From Parabacteroides distasonis (GTDB lineage Bacteria; Bacteroidota; Bacteroidia; Bacteroidales; Tannerellaceae): a DNA stretch of 64,000 bases. A program made the position numbers and the translations under genes. Where the stretch lies: the NCBI GenBank assembly GCA_021531385.1, contig JAFBIR010000009.1, forward strand, positions 1 through 64,000, written 5' to 3'. Positions 1 through 8,493 of the stretch are shown here, in pieces; positions within the stretch are counted from its first letter, which is position 1, and every line of letters begins with the position of its first letter. The notes below the pieces were generated by a model, which was given only the letters and a program-made list of their open reading frames with translations, had not been told where the DNA came from and did not search any database.

Positions 1-84
<84 letters not shown>

Positions 85-93
85 TAGGAGAGA

Positions 94-126
94 GGGAGTC
101 AGTCCAAAAGATTGACTCCCTTTTTT
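94..126 (+). terminator. Intrinsic terminator of the rRNA operon
   Basis: An 11-bp stem starting GGGAGTCA (94-104) pairs with 110-120 (ending TGACTCCC) around a CAAAA loop and runs into six T. It directly follows the 5S rRNA. It also shows that the upstream in-frame ATG at 112 of the next gene lies inside the terminator and is not its start. Confidence 0.93.
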
Positions 127-195
127 GTGCGGACTAATTCAGTGATTAGAAAAATCACTATCTTCGCAATCGTAAATTGTAGTAATAGTTATATC

Positions 196-2127
196 ATGAA
201 GAAACATCATATTTATCTTTTAGGCTTAGCATTGTATGGAGCTTTCTTGACAGCCTGTGGATCAGAAGAGCCTGTGAAGCGGATTGTATTCGATGGAACT
301 AAGGAGGTTTCTGGAGGACGGTTTGCATTGAAGGATATTAATCCTGAGTTGCCGACAGACTGGACCGACTATCAGTTTGTTGTGATTGAGTATAGAATCA
401 GTACGGCACAACGTTTTCAATTAGGCTTTCATACGCAACATGGATATAATGAATTGCGTGTAATGTCGTATGTGCCGAATGCATGGAATAAATTAGCGAT
501 TCCAATGCGTTTTTTCACAGAGTTGCCCGATCCAAAGGTGGATTTAGCGGCAACCTTTAATCAACCTCGTTTTACGGGTTGGATTAATTTAGGTGGTCAA
601 AGAGGTCCGATGGTGGGTGTTGACTCGGTGGGTGTACGTATTCGTCGAGCTATTGGGCATCCTACGATGGAGATTCGTTCCATTACCTTGTCAAAGGACG
701 ATCCAGGAGATGCCTATTTGGAAGCAACTCCTGCGATTGATCAATTTGGTCAACATGTCGGTATTGATTATCCGGAGAAGATTCATGCTTTGGAACAGTT
801 GCAAGCCGAATGGAGGCAAGAAGAAGAGGAGGTTATAGATCCAGATGCTTATCATTATACGAAGTTCGGAGGGTATAAACAGAAGCGTTTAAGAGCAACA
901 GGCTATTTCCGTACGGAATTGGTGGATGGTCGTTGGTGGTTTGTTGATCCGGAAGGTTATCTGTTCTTGTCAGTGGGTGTGGATTGTGTCAGTGCCGGAG
1001 GTGGCGGTAACGTACGTGCGTATGACCAACGGCCCAATTTGTATGCAGAGCTTCCTCCGCAAGAGTTAACGAGCTCCGGTCGTCAGCCCTCTTATGGTTT
1101 GTGGAACCAATACCGACGTTTTGGCGAGGAGCACGAGGTAAAATCCAAGGAGCTCATCTTCAAACGTATGGATAAATGGGGCTTGAATACGATTGCTAAT
1201 TGGTCTGATAAACAGGTGATGCTGATGAATCGTAAGGCTTTTTTGTGGCCACTTTACGATTTGCGAATGGATCCTCAATTGATGGGATTGAGCGATGTGT
1301 ATGCTCCCGATTTTGAACAGGCTGTGTCTGCATCTATTGCAAAGGCGGTCAAACCATTAAAAGATAATCCTTGGCTGTTGGGTTATTTTATCGGAAATGA
1401 ACCTGCTTGGTTGGGTGATGAGATACGTTTGTGTGACCTTATTCTTGCAGGAGAGGAACGGCCTATTCAAAAAGTCTTGGAGAACTATTTGTCAGAGAAG
1501 AGTGATACTCCTGAGATACGTAAACAATTTATTTGGGAGACATTTGATACCTTTTTACAAACTACGAATCGTATTTTGAAACGTCAGGATCCTCATCATC
1601 TGAACTTGGGTATTCGCTTCGGAAATGTGATGAATTTACCTGAACCGGTTCTGAAAAGCTGTGGAAAGGCCTTCGATGTGTTTAGCTTCAATTGTTATGC
1701 GCTTCGTCCGGATCCGGAGATGATGGACCGAGTATTGTCGATAGCTAAACTGCCGATGTTGATTGGTGAATATCATTTTGGTACGGTAGATCGAGGTCTG
1801 GCACAATCTTTATGGCAGGTTGAGAGTCAAGTTGAGCGCGGAGTGGCTTATCGCTATTATACGGAACAGGCTTATAGCCATCCGGGGTTGATTGGTACGG
1901 GTTATTTCCAATGGTGCGACCAAGATATGACCGGCCGGTTTGATGGCGAGAATTATAATTGTGGATTGATAGATGTGACGGATCGCCCCTATAAAGCACA
2001 GGTGGAGGCGATGATGGAGACAGCCAAACGTTTGTTTGATATTCATGCCGGATGTTTGTCACCGGTTGAAACGCAACCCCTTTATCCTCGTGGTCATGAG
2101 CAAATTCCTGATTTATGGAATGAATGA
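196..2127 (+). CDS. Agarase-like (GH50-like) clan GH-A glycoside hydrolase lipoprotein
   Basis: Predicted surface or periplasmic lipoprotein of 643 aa. I chose the ATG at 196 because it gives a lipoprotein signal (MKKHHIYLL..LTAC, Cys about residue 20); an in-frame ATG at 112 lies in the rRNA terminator. Residues about 25-180 look like a beta-sandwich carbohydrate-binding domain. From about 230 the text GYFRTELVDGRWWFVDPEG is typical of the agarase/GH50-type N-terminus of the catalytic barrel. GNEPAW (Glu402) fits the acid/base and LIGEYHFG (Glu525) the nucleophile of clan GH-A. Family membership is by motif only, and agar is not implied: gut relatives of this fold may act on other beta-galactosides. 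It stands alone after the rRNA operon and meets the next gene tail to tail, 23 nt apart. Confidence 0.8.
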   Translation: MKKHHIYLLGLALYGAFLTACGSEEPVKRIVFDGTKEVSGGRFALKDINPELPTDWTDYQFVVIEYRISTAQRFQLGFHTQHGYNELRVMSYVPNAWNKLAIPMRFFTELPDPKVDLAATFNQPRFTGWINLGGQRGPMVGVDSVGVRIRRAIGHPTMEIRSITLSKDDPGDAYLEATPAIDQFGQHVGIDYPEKIHALEQLQAEWRQEEEEVIDPDAYHYTKFGGYKQKRLRATGYFRTELVDGRWWFVDPEGYLFLSVGVDCVSAGGGGNVRAYDQRPNLYAELPPQELTSSGRQPSYGLWNQYRRFGEEHEVKSKELIFKRMDKWGLNTIANWSDKQVMLMNRKAFLWPLYDLRMDPQLMGLSDVYAPDFEQAVSASIAKAVKPLKDNPWLLGYFIGNEPAWLGDEIRLCDLILAGEERPIQKVLENYLSEKSDTPEIRKQFIWETFDTFLQTTNRILKRQDPHHLNLGIRFGNVMNLPEPVLKSCGKAFDVFSFNCYALRPDPEMMDRVLSIAKLPMLIGEYHFGTVDRGLAQSLWQVESQVERGVAYRYYTEQAYSHPGLIGTGYFQWCDQDMTGRFDGENYNCGLIDVTDRPYKAQVEAMMETAKRLFDIHAGCLSPVETQPLYPRGHEQIPDLWNE

Positions 2128-2150
2128 ATTGGCTATAGCGGAAGGCCTTC

Positions 2151-2999
2151 TTAATCCAAGGGAAGGTCTTCCCAGCGCCCATTAACCAGTTCTCGTGTTG
2201 TGGTAAAGCCAGCCTCTTTTAAAAGTTGAAACGCTTGTTTACGGCCATCATTTACTAAATCGGGATAGTGACAATCTGAATTTACCATGACTGGTATTCC
2301 CAATTTATGGATATGCGCTAAATAGTTCTTACGAGGATACAATTCTTCCTTTTTGCGTAAATTCTTTGTGTTGATCTCGATCATGAGTTGGTGTTGTCGA
2401 GCCAGGTCAAGGCAATCTTCGAAGGGTTTTCGATACCAATCCTGTTCCGGATCGAAAAGTGCGTATTTCTGCCCATTCATATAGATCTTGTCTATATGTC
2501 CGATGATGTCGATCCCGCCAGCCTCAATCATCTGTTGGGTGGTCTCAAAGTAATGTCTGACCAAGCTACGGATGTCTCCCTCAAAATAGCGCTCCACGGA
2601 ATGGGCGTAATCACTGAAAGAACCATCAATACAGACCATGTTCGCCTCTTTTAACTCAGCAGAGATTGGAAGGAAATGGATAGAACCAATCCGATAGTCA
2701 AGCGGCAATTCCCGAAAATAGGGGATAGAGGCATTGTAGGTCTTGTCTAAGTAATCAATCTCCAAACCCGTGTAAATCTCTATACGATCGGCGTATTTCT
2801 GGCGTAGCCGATTGATTTCCTGCAGGTACTCAGGCATATCAATGGCAGACATATTCCAGTTTGTCTCGAAAGGAAGAGGAGAGTGGGATGAGAATCCATA
2901 GGCTCTAAACCCTTTGGCGATAGCAAAACGGACGAAATCTTCCGGGTTGCTTCGGCCATCACAAAATGTACAATGACTATGGTAGTTGCTAAGTTGCAT
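2151..2999 (-). CDS. PHP-domain histidinol-phosphatase family protein (HisK type)
   Basis: A 282-aa cytoplasmic PHP metal-dependent phosphoesterase. The N-terminal NYHSHCTFCDG carries the first HxH metal ligands, GLEIDY the next acidic ligand, IIGHIDK a central His, and VNSDCH near residue 250 the closing Asp-x-His. Length and motif order match HisK-type histidinol-phosphatases, which dephosphorylate L-histidinol phosphate in His synthesis. No his genes lie nearby, so a different phosphoester substrate is possible. The gene is monocistronic, convergent with the agarase-like gene and divergent from pheT. The start at 2999 is the only ATG before the HxH motif. Confidence 0.85.
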   Translation of the reverse strand: MQLSNYHSHCTFCDGRSNPEDFVRFAIAKGFRAYGFSSHSPLPFETNWNMSAIDMPEYLQEINRLRQKYADRIEIYTGLEIDYLDKTYNASIPYFRELPLDYRIGSIHFLPISAELKEANMVCIDGSFSDYAHSVERYFEGDIRSLVRHYFETTQQMIEAGGIDIIGHIDKIYMNGQKYALFDPEQDWYRKPFEDCLDLARQHQLMIEINTKNLRKKEELYPRKNYLAHIHKLGIPVMVNSDCHYPDLVNDGRKQAFQLLKEAGFTTTRELVNGRWEDLPLD

Positions 3000-3071
3000 C
3001 TTTGTTGATTTAAGCGGTTTGCAAAATTAGGAAATTTCTTGATTCATGCGGCGCAAATAAATATTTATTCG

Positions 3072-3079
3072 TACTTTTG
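3072..3079 (+). promoter_or_regulatory. Putative -7 box upstream of pheT
   Basis: TACTTTTG matches the Bacteroidota -7 consensus TAnnTTTG, 60 nt before the pheT ATG. No convincing -33 TTTG lies at the expected 18-20 nt upstream, so this is a partial match. Confidence 0.4.
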
Positions 3080-3138
3080 CCCGTCATTATGGCGACAGCG
3101 GTCGTTGTCGTCGTCAACGAAGAATAAATTTTAAGACA

Positions 3139-5601
3139 ATGAATATATCTTATAATTGGCTGAAAGCATATCTTGATTTTGATTTAACACCGGATGAAGT
3201 AGCTGCGGCACTTACCTCTATTGGTCTGGAGACGGGTGGTGTAGAGGAGGTTCAAACCATCAAGGGAGGACTGGAAGGATTGGTGATTGGTGAGGTATTG
3301 ACTTGTGAGATGCACCCCAACTCTGATCATTTACATATTACGACTGTCAATGTGGGTGGCGAATCACCTTTGCAGATTGTTTGTGGAGCGCCTAATGTAG
3401 CTGCCGGACAGAAAGTTGTCGTGGCTGTGAATGGCACCAAACTGTATGATGGTGACGAGTGCTTTACCATCAAGCGTTCTAAGATTCGTGGTGTAGAGTC
3501 AAATGGTATGATTTGTGCGGAAGACGAGATCGGCATTGGTACAGATCATAGCGGCATTATCGTATTGCCGGCTGAGGCGGTTGTAGGAACTCCGGCTAAG
3601 GAGTATTATAATATCAAAAGCGACTATGTATTAGAGGTGGACATCACCCCTAACCGTGTGGATGCCACTTCGCACTATGGTGTGGCACGTGATTTGGCCG
3701 CTTATTTGAAGCAACAGGGTAAAGCTGCGCATCTGCAACTTCCCTCTGTGGAGGCCTTTCAGATAGATGATCCGACTCCGGCTATTGCCGTTGAGGTGGC
3801 TAATGAGGAGGCTTGCTTGCGTTATACAGGTGTGACCATTATGGGCGTGAGCGTGAAGGAGAGCCCGGCGTGGTTGCAAGATCGTTTGCGTACGATCGGT
3901 TTACGTCCGATTAACAATGTAGTGGATGTTACCAATTTCATCTTGCATGAATTGGGTCAGCCTTTGCACTCTTTTGATGCGAATAAGATCAAGGGAGGCA
4001 AGGTGATTGTGAACACTTGCCCAGAGGGTACGAAGTTCGTGACATTGGATGGTGTAGAGCGTACGTTAACTACACGAGATTTGATGATTTGCAATACGGA
4101 AGAGCCGATGTGTATCGCCGGAGTTTTCGGTGGTTTGGATTCTGGTGTGACAGAGGCTACAACGGATGTCTTCTTGGAGTCTGCTTGTTTCCATCCGACT
4201 TGGATTCGTAAGACTGCACGTCGTTTTGGTTTGAATACAGATGCCTCTTTCCGTTTCGAGCGCGGTTTGGATCCCAATCAAACCGTTTATGTCTTGAAAC
4301 GTGCAGCATTGATGATTCAGGAGTTGGCTGGTGGACAGATCACGGGTGAGATTGTGGATGTGTATCCGAAGGTGTTTGCTCCTTATCGTGTGGAGGTTAC
4401 TTATCAGAAGATCAATTCTTTGATTGGTAAAGAGATTTCAGTTGAGACGGTCAAGAGCATCGTTGAGAGCTTAGAAATGCAGATCGTGAACGAGACTCCG
4501 GAAGGCCTAACATTGGATGTACCTGTTTACCGCATCGATGTACAGCGTGATGTGGATGTCATTGAGGATATCCTGCGTATCTATGGCTATAACAATGTGG
4601 AGTTTAGCGACCAAGTGAAGTCTAACCTGAGTTATCAGACACCGACTGATCGTAGTTGGAAGCTGCAGAATTTAGTTTCTGAGCAGTTGTGTGGCGCAGG
4701 TTTCAATGAAATTCTGAATAACTCGTTGACTCGCTCCGCATACTACACTGAATTGACTACTTATCCGGAGGCACATTGTGTAATGCTGATGAATCCATTA
4801 AGTGCAGATTTGAATTGCATGCGTCAGACGTTGCTGTTTGGCGGTTTGGAGAGCATTGAGCATAACTTGAAGCGTAAGCAGCATAGCATTCGTTTCTATG
4901 AGTTTGGTAATTGCTACGATTATAACCTTGAGAACAAGAAGGAGGGCGAGACCCTTGGTGAGTTCAGCGAAGAGTATCGTTTAGGTATCTGGTTGGCAGG
5001 TAACCGAGTAGATAACAGTTGGGCTCATCCCAATGAGAAGAGCTCCATCTACGAGTTGAAGGCTTACGTGGAGAATATCTTGGTTCGCTTAGGTGTAGAT
5101 ATGAAGCGTTTGGTCATGAGCCAGTTTAGCAGTGACCTCTATGCAGCTGGATTGACCATTCGCAGTGGCGCAGGTCGTCAGTTGGGTACATTGGGCATTG
5201 TCAATAAAAAGATTTGCAAGCAGTTGGACATTGATGTGGAGGTGTACTACGCAGAGCTTTCTTGGACGACCTTGATGAAGGAGATCAAGAAGGCTGCGGT
5301 TACCTTCTCAGAGATCTCTAAGTTCCCAGCCGTAAAACGTGATTTGGCGTTGTTGGTGGATAAGAGCATCCAATTCGCCGAGGTAGAGAAAGTGGCTAAA
5401 GAAAGTGATCGTAAGCTGTTGAAATCCGTGAGTCTGTTCGATGTCTATGAAGGCAAGAACCTTCCTGCAGGAAAGAAGTCGTATGCGGTTAGCTTCTACT
5501 TGCAAGATGAGAACAAGACTTTGAATGATAAGCAGATTGATGCGATCATGAAGAAGATCCAAACCAATTTAGAGCAGAAGTTAGGTGCACAATTGCGATA
5601 A
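3139..5601 (+). CDS. pheT: Phenylalanine--tRNA ligase beta subunit
   Basis: An 820-aa subunit of the alpha2-beta2 PheRS that charges tRNA-Phe. It begins MNISYNWLKAYLDFD as in other PheT proteins. Residues about 40-150 are the tRNA-binding OB (EMAP-like) domain (HPNSDHLHITTVNVG), about 210-390 the B3/B4 editing domain, about 400-475 the B5 domain, about 490-690 the catalytic-like core, and the last 95 residues the FDX-ACB anticodon-binding domain (FPAVKRDLALLVD). Full length with no breaks. pheS is not in the window, so the two subunits are unlinked here. yebC follows 41 nt downstream and may be cotranscribed. Confidence 0.97.
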   Translation: MNISYNWLKAYLDFDLTPDEVAAALTSIGLETGGVEEVQTIKGGLEGLVIGEVLTCEMHPNSDHLHITTVNVGGESPLQIVCGAPNVAAGQKVVVAVNGTKLYDGDECFTIKRSKIRGVESNGMICAEDEIGIGTDHSGIIVLPAEAVVGTPAKEYYNIKSDYVLEVDITPNRVDATSHYGVARDLAAYLKQQGKAAHLQLPSVEAFQIDDPTPAIAVEVANEEACLRYTGVTIMGVSVKESPAWLQDRLRTIGLRPINNVVDVTNFILHELGQPLHSFDANKIKGGKVIVNTCPEGTKFVTLDGVERTLTTRDLMICNTEEPMCIAGVFGGLDSGVTEATTDVFLESACFHPTWIRKTARRFGLNTDASFRFERGLDPNQTVYVLKRAALMIQELAGGQITGEIVDVYPKVFAPYRVEVTYQKINSLIGKEISVETVKSIVESLEMQIVNETPEGLTLDVPVYRIDVQRDVDVIEDILRIYGYNNVEFSDQVKSNLSYQTPTDRSWKLQNLVSEQLCGAGFNEILNNSLTRSAYYTELTTYPEAHCVMLMNPLSADLNCMRQTLLFGGLESIEHNLKRKQHSIRFYEFGNCYDYNLENKKEGETLGEFSEEYRLGIWLAGNRVDNSWAHPNEKSSIYELKAYVENILVRLGVDMKRLVMSQFSSDLYAAGLTIRSGAGRQLGTLGIVNKKICKQLDIDVEVYYAELSWTTLMKEIKKAAVTFSEISKFPAVKRDLALLVDKSIQFAEVEKVAKESDRKLLKSVSLFDVYEGKNLPAGKKSYAVSFYLQDENKTLNDKQIDAIMKKIQTNLEQKLGAQLR

Positions 5602-5642
5602 TAAAGAGAAATCATTAATCAAAAAACATACAATTCTATAAT

Positions 5643-6377
5643 ATGGGAAGAGCGTTTGAGTTCCGAAAAGCAAGAAAGTTTAAACGTTGGGGCAATATGG
5701 CCCGTGTATTCACGAAGTTAGGCAAGGAGATCACGATCGCCGCTAAGCAAGGCGGAACGGAGCCCGAGAACAACCCGCGTTTGCGTGTGTTGATGCAGAC
5801 GGCGAAGAAGGAGAACATGCCGAAGGAGAATGTAGAACGTGCTATCAAGCGTGCTGTTTCAAAAGACTTCACCGATTACAAGGAGATGAATTATGAGGGA
5901 TACGGTCCCTTTGGTATCGCTATTTTCGTGGAGACGGCTACAGACAATACGACCCGTACGGTTGCGAATGTACGTAGTTATTTCAACAAGAATGGAGGCA
6001 ACTTGGGTACGACAGGTAGCTTGGAGTTCTTGTTCGAGCACAAATGCGTTTTCCATATCGCAAAGAAGGCCGACATGTCATTGGACGATCTGGAGTTGGA
6101 GTTGATCGATTACGGTGTAGACGAGGTCGATGAAGACGAGGACGAGGTAGTGATCTATGGTGAGTTTGCACAGAATTCAGCTATCCAGAAGTATTTGGAG
6201 GATAATGGCTATGAGATCACAAGTAGCGAGTTCGTTCGTATCCCTAATGACTTGAAGGAGGTGACTCCGGAGCAGCGTGAGACGATCGAGAAATTGATCG
6301 AGAAGCTGGAGGAGGACGAGGATGTGCAGAATGTCTTCCACAACATGAAGGAGGATGACAGTGAGGATGAGGAGTAA
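5643..6377 (+). CDS. YebC/PmpR (TACO1-like) family protein
   Basis: A 244-aa cytoplasmic protein of the YebC family, known both as DNA-binding regulators and as factors that help ribosomes through difficult sequences. The N-terminus MGRAFEFRKARKFKRW is a slight variant of the usual MAGHSKWxNIKxRK block. It is followed by the conserved GGTEPENNPRLR and NMPKENVERAIKRA helices and by GYGPFGIAIFVE. The C-terminal 25 residues are very acidic (EDEDVQNVFHNMKEDDSEDEE region). A terminator follows at 6428. Its position after pheT fits a translation role, but that is inference. Confidence 0.93.
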   Translation: MGRAFEFRKARKFKRWGNMARVFTKLGKEITIAAKQGGTEPENNPRLRVLMQTAKKENMPKENVERAIKRAVSKDFTDYKEMNYEGYGPFGIAIFVETATDNTTRTVANVRSYFNKNGGNLGTTGSLEFLFEHKCVFHIAKKADMSLDDLELELIDYGVDEVDEDEDEVVIYGEFAQNSAIQKYLEDNGYEITSSEFVRIPNDLKEVTPEQRETIEKLIEKLEEDEDVQNVFHNMKEDDSEDEE

Positions 6378-6427
6378 TCCTTTTCTCTTTGATTAGATAG
6401 TGAATTAATTGCATATAATTTGATGTG

Positions 6428-6462
6428 AACGGCATGGACTGTGAAGTTTGTGCCGTTTTTTT
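6428..6462 (+). terminator. Intrinsic terminator after yebC
   Basis: AACGGCA (6428-6434) pairs with TGCCGTT (6451-6457), followed by a run of T. It separates yebC from the next promoter. Confidence 0.85.
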
Positions 6463-6481
6463 ATGTTTATTTACGTATTCT

Positions 6482-6512
6482 TTTGTTTGCAAAATCATTA
6501 TGCTTATATTTG
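6482..6512 (+). promoter_or_regulatory. Bacteroidota-type promoter
   Basis: TTTG at 6482-6485, a 19-nt spacer, then TATATTTG at 6505-6512. This is a full match to the housekeeping consensus. The predicted start of transcription is about 25-28 nt before the ATG at 6545. Confidence 0.8.
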
Positions 6513-6544
6513 CCCTGTATTTAGTAACAATAAGCAAATAGAGT

Positions 6545-7297
6545 ATGAAAAGATTAACTTTAGTATGTGCTTTTATCAGTATGTTGCTTCTTGGGCAGGC
6601 AGTTCATGCGCAAAAAGAACTTGGAATCTTTAATTCACTGGCTGTGGGTTTGAATGTGGGTTCTACAGGTATTGGAGTGGATGTGGCGACTCCGATCACA
6701 GAATATGTAATGTTACGAGGTGGCATTTCTTTTATGCCGGGCATTACAATCAATACGGATGTAAAAGTGGAAGTAGATGATCCAACAGGACAGATGGGAT
6801 CTTTTCCTGCACGGGTTGATCTGGAGGGTAGCATGAAGCGTACGCAGGGTGAATTGATTGCGAGTGTTTATCCTTTCCCCAGCTTTCCTTTCTTTATTTC
6901 GGCGGGAGCCTATTTTGGCGGTGACAAGTTGGTGACTATTGAAGGTCATAGCGAGGAGCTGAAGAATTATATCGCCCAAGGCGAGGAGTTCGGCGTTGTG
7001 ATTGGCGATTATGTACTACCGGTTGATAAGAATGGTAATGTATCGGGTGGATTGAAGGTGAAAGCTGTTCGTCCCTATGTAGGCATTGGCTTTGGTCGTG
7101 TAGTTCCGAAGAAGCGACTTGGTTTCAGCGGAGAGTTGGGTGTGCAGGTACATGGAAGACCGGAGGTCTATACGAATTATGGCAATTTGGATGATTTGAT
7201 GTCAGAGTTAGGACCTGATGATGACTTCACAAAGATCATTGATAAGCTGACTGTCTATCCGGTGCTTAAGTTGCGTTTAACCGGACGGATTTTCTAA
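6545..7297 (+). CDS. Exported protein, probable outer-membrane beta-barrel, function unknown
   Basis: A 250-aa protein with a clear signal peptide (MKRLTLVCAFISMLLLGQ, cleavage after AHA). The mature part is rich in alternating hydrophobic and glycine residues (LAVGLNVGSTGIGVDVATPI, VRPYVGIGFGRVVPKK). It ends in an aromatic residue (LKLRLTGRIF), the usual mark of a C-terminal barrel strand. That suggests a small porin-like or OmpW-like barrel of 8-10 strands. I do not recognise a family and give no substrate. It is monocistronic, with its own promoter (6482-6512) and a hairpin terminator shared with mdh. Confidence 0.75.
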   Translation: MKRLTLVCAFISMLLLGQAVHAQKELGIFNSLAVGLNVGSTGIGVDVATPITEYVMLRGGISFMPGITINTDVKVEVDDPTGQMGSFPARVDLEGSMKRTQGELIASVYPFPSFPFFISAGAYFGGDKLVTIEGHSEELKNYIAQGEEFGVVIGDYVLPVDKNGNVSGGLKVKAVRPYVGIGFGRVVPKKRLGFSGELGVQVHGRPEVYTNYGNLDDLMSELGPDDDFTKIIDKLTVYPVLKLRLTGRIF

Positions 7298-7322
7298 AGT
7301 TCATAAAATGGAGCAAAAAATA

Positions 7323-7351
7323 AAGGCGTGTCTTCAGAGGCACGCCTTATT
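7323..7351. terminator. Bidirectional terminator between the barrel gene and mdh
   Basis: AAGGCGTG (7323-7330) pairs with CACGCCTT (7341-7348). The A-rich left flank and T-rich right flank let it serve both convergent genes. Confidence 0.85.
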
Positions 7352-7373
7352 TATTATTCCGAAGCGAGAATAA

Positions 7374-8372
7374 TTACAAGTTCGGGTTGATCTTGTTCCA
7401 CTCAGCTACAGGAGGAACGATATTCAATGTTACCAACTCATCACGCATCTTGCAGAGGTGAGCGTAGCTTGCGTCGAGCGCAGCCATCTCCTCCGGAGTA
7501 CCTACCGGCATCTTGTAAGTACAGCCGTTCGTGTCAAGTGTAGTATCCATAGCCATCATGATGTTCTGATACTTCTCGTTCTTCACGTATGTACCAGCAG
7601 GCCATGCGAATGGCTCACCACCCATGACGGCACGAATCATCTCAACAGAGCAGTAAGCGGGGCTCTGCCATGAGCTGCGGCCACGGAGCTGGATGATCTT
7701 AGCACCACCCTGTACAACGTCTGTACGGAGCTTCTCCCACTCCTCTTGCGGAAGTGCGTCTGTGCCGATGATCTCGCTCAACGGCTTGCCTTGGATCTTT
7801 ACTTGGCTACCGAATACAGCCATCTGCTCGCCGTGGCCACCGAATGTGCGGCAACCTGTGATCTCATCACTCTTCACGCCGAACTTCTTAGCCAACTCAC
7901 TGCGCAGACGAGTAGAGTCAAGCGCTGCCAATGTAGTAACCTGTGAAGGTTTCAAGCCTGAGTAAAGCAATGTAACCAAACCAGTTAAGTCTGCCGGGTT
8001 GAAGATCACTACGACATGCTTAACATCCGGGCAATACTGCTTGATGTTCTTACCCAGTTCCTCAGCGATCTTACAGTTGCCAGCGAGCAAATCCTCACGA
8101 GTCATACCAGCCTTACGAGGAGCACCACCTGAAGAGATGATGTATTTAGCGTCTTTGAAAGCCTCAGCTACATCTGTGGTTGCTGTGAGGTTCACGCTGT
8201 CATAACCACAGTGGAACATCTCTTCCATTACGCCCTCCATACCCGGAGCATATACGTCATACAGACACACGTTCGGTGTCAGCTTCATTGTAAGCGCGGT
8301 TTGAACCATGGTTGAACCGATAGCACCACCGGCACCGACAATCACCAATTTGTCATTTGTTAAAAATCCCAT
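7374..8372 (-). CDS. mdh: Malate dehydrogenase
   Basis: A 332-aa NAD-dependent dehydrogenase interconverting malate and oxaloacetate, used by gut Bacteroidales in the reductive branch toward fumarate and succinate. The N-terminus KLVIVGAGGAIGS is the Rossmann dinucleotide loop. SSGGAPRKAGMTREDLL holds substrate-binding Arg residues on the mobile loop. FNPADLTG, STRLRSELAKK and the catalytic His in TFGGHGEQM follow in order. Length is normal for the LDH/MDH family. Transcribed alone from a strong promoter at 8439-8468, with a leader of about 60 nt. Confidence 0.95.
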   Translation of the reverse strand: MGFLTNDKLVIVGAGGAIGSTMVQTALTMKLTPNVCLYDVYAPGMEGVMEEMFHCGYDSVNLTATTDVAEAFKDAKYIISSGGAPRKAGMTREDLLAGNCKIAEELGKNIKQYCPDVKHVVVIFNPADLTGLVTLLYSGLKPSQVTTLAALDSTRLRSELAKKFGVKSDEITGCRTFGGHGEQMAVFGSQVKIQGKPLSEIIGTDALPQEEWEKLRTDVVQGGAKIIQLRGRSSWQSPAYCSVEMIRAVMGGEPFAWPAGTYVKNEKYQNIMMAMDTTLDTNGCTYKMPVGTPEEMAALDASYAHLCKMRDELVTLNIVPPVAEWNKINPNL

Positions 8373-8438
8373 ATTCGTACGTTATTTAAAAAGTTGTTTT
8401 GTTGTTCGTGTCTTTGTGACCTATCTCGCCACTTGCGG

Positions 8439-8468
8439 CAAAGATAGACAAAAAGAGCCAATTCCAAA
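8439..8468 (-). promoter_or_regulatory. Promoter of mdh
   Basis: Read on the minus strand: TTTG (8468-8465), an 18-nt spacer, TATCTTTG (8446-8439). Both boxes fit the Bacteroidota consensus and lie 66 nt before the mdh ATG. Confidence 0.8.
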
Positions 8469-8493
8469 CAACCCCTTTGATAATAATTCTTAT

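Noticed and set aside
112-195. Longer N-terminus for the agarase-like protein
   Set aside because: The start would lie in the rRNA terminator, and the true lipoprotein signal begins at 196.
3089-3127. 12-codon ORF with five Val codons in the pheT leader, as a possible attenuator peptide
   Set aside because: It has no Phe codons, which a PheT attenuator would need, and no terminator/antiterminator pair follows.
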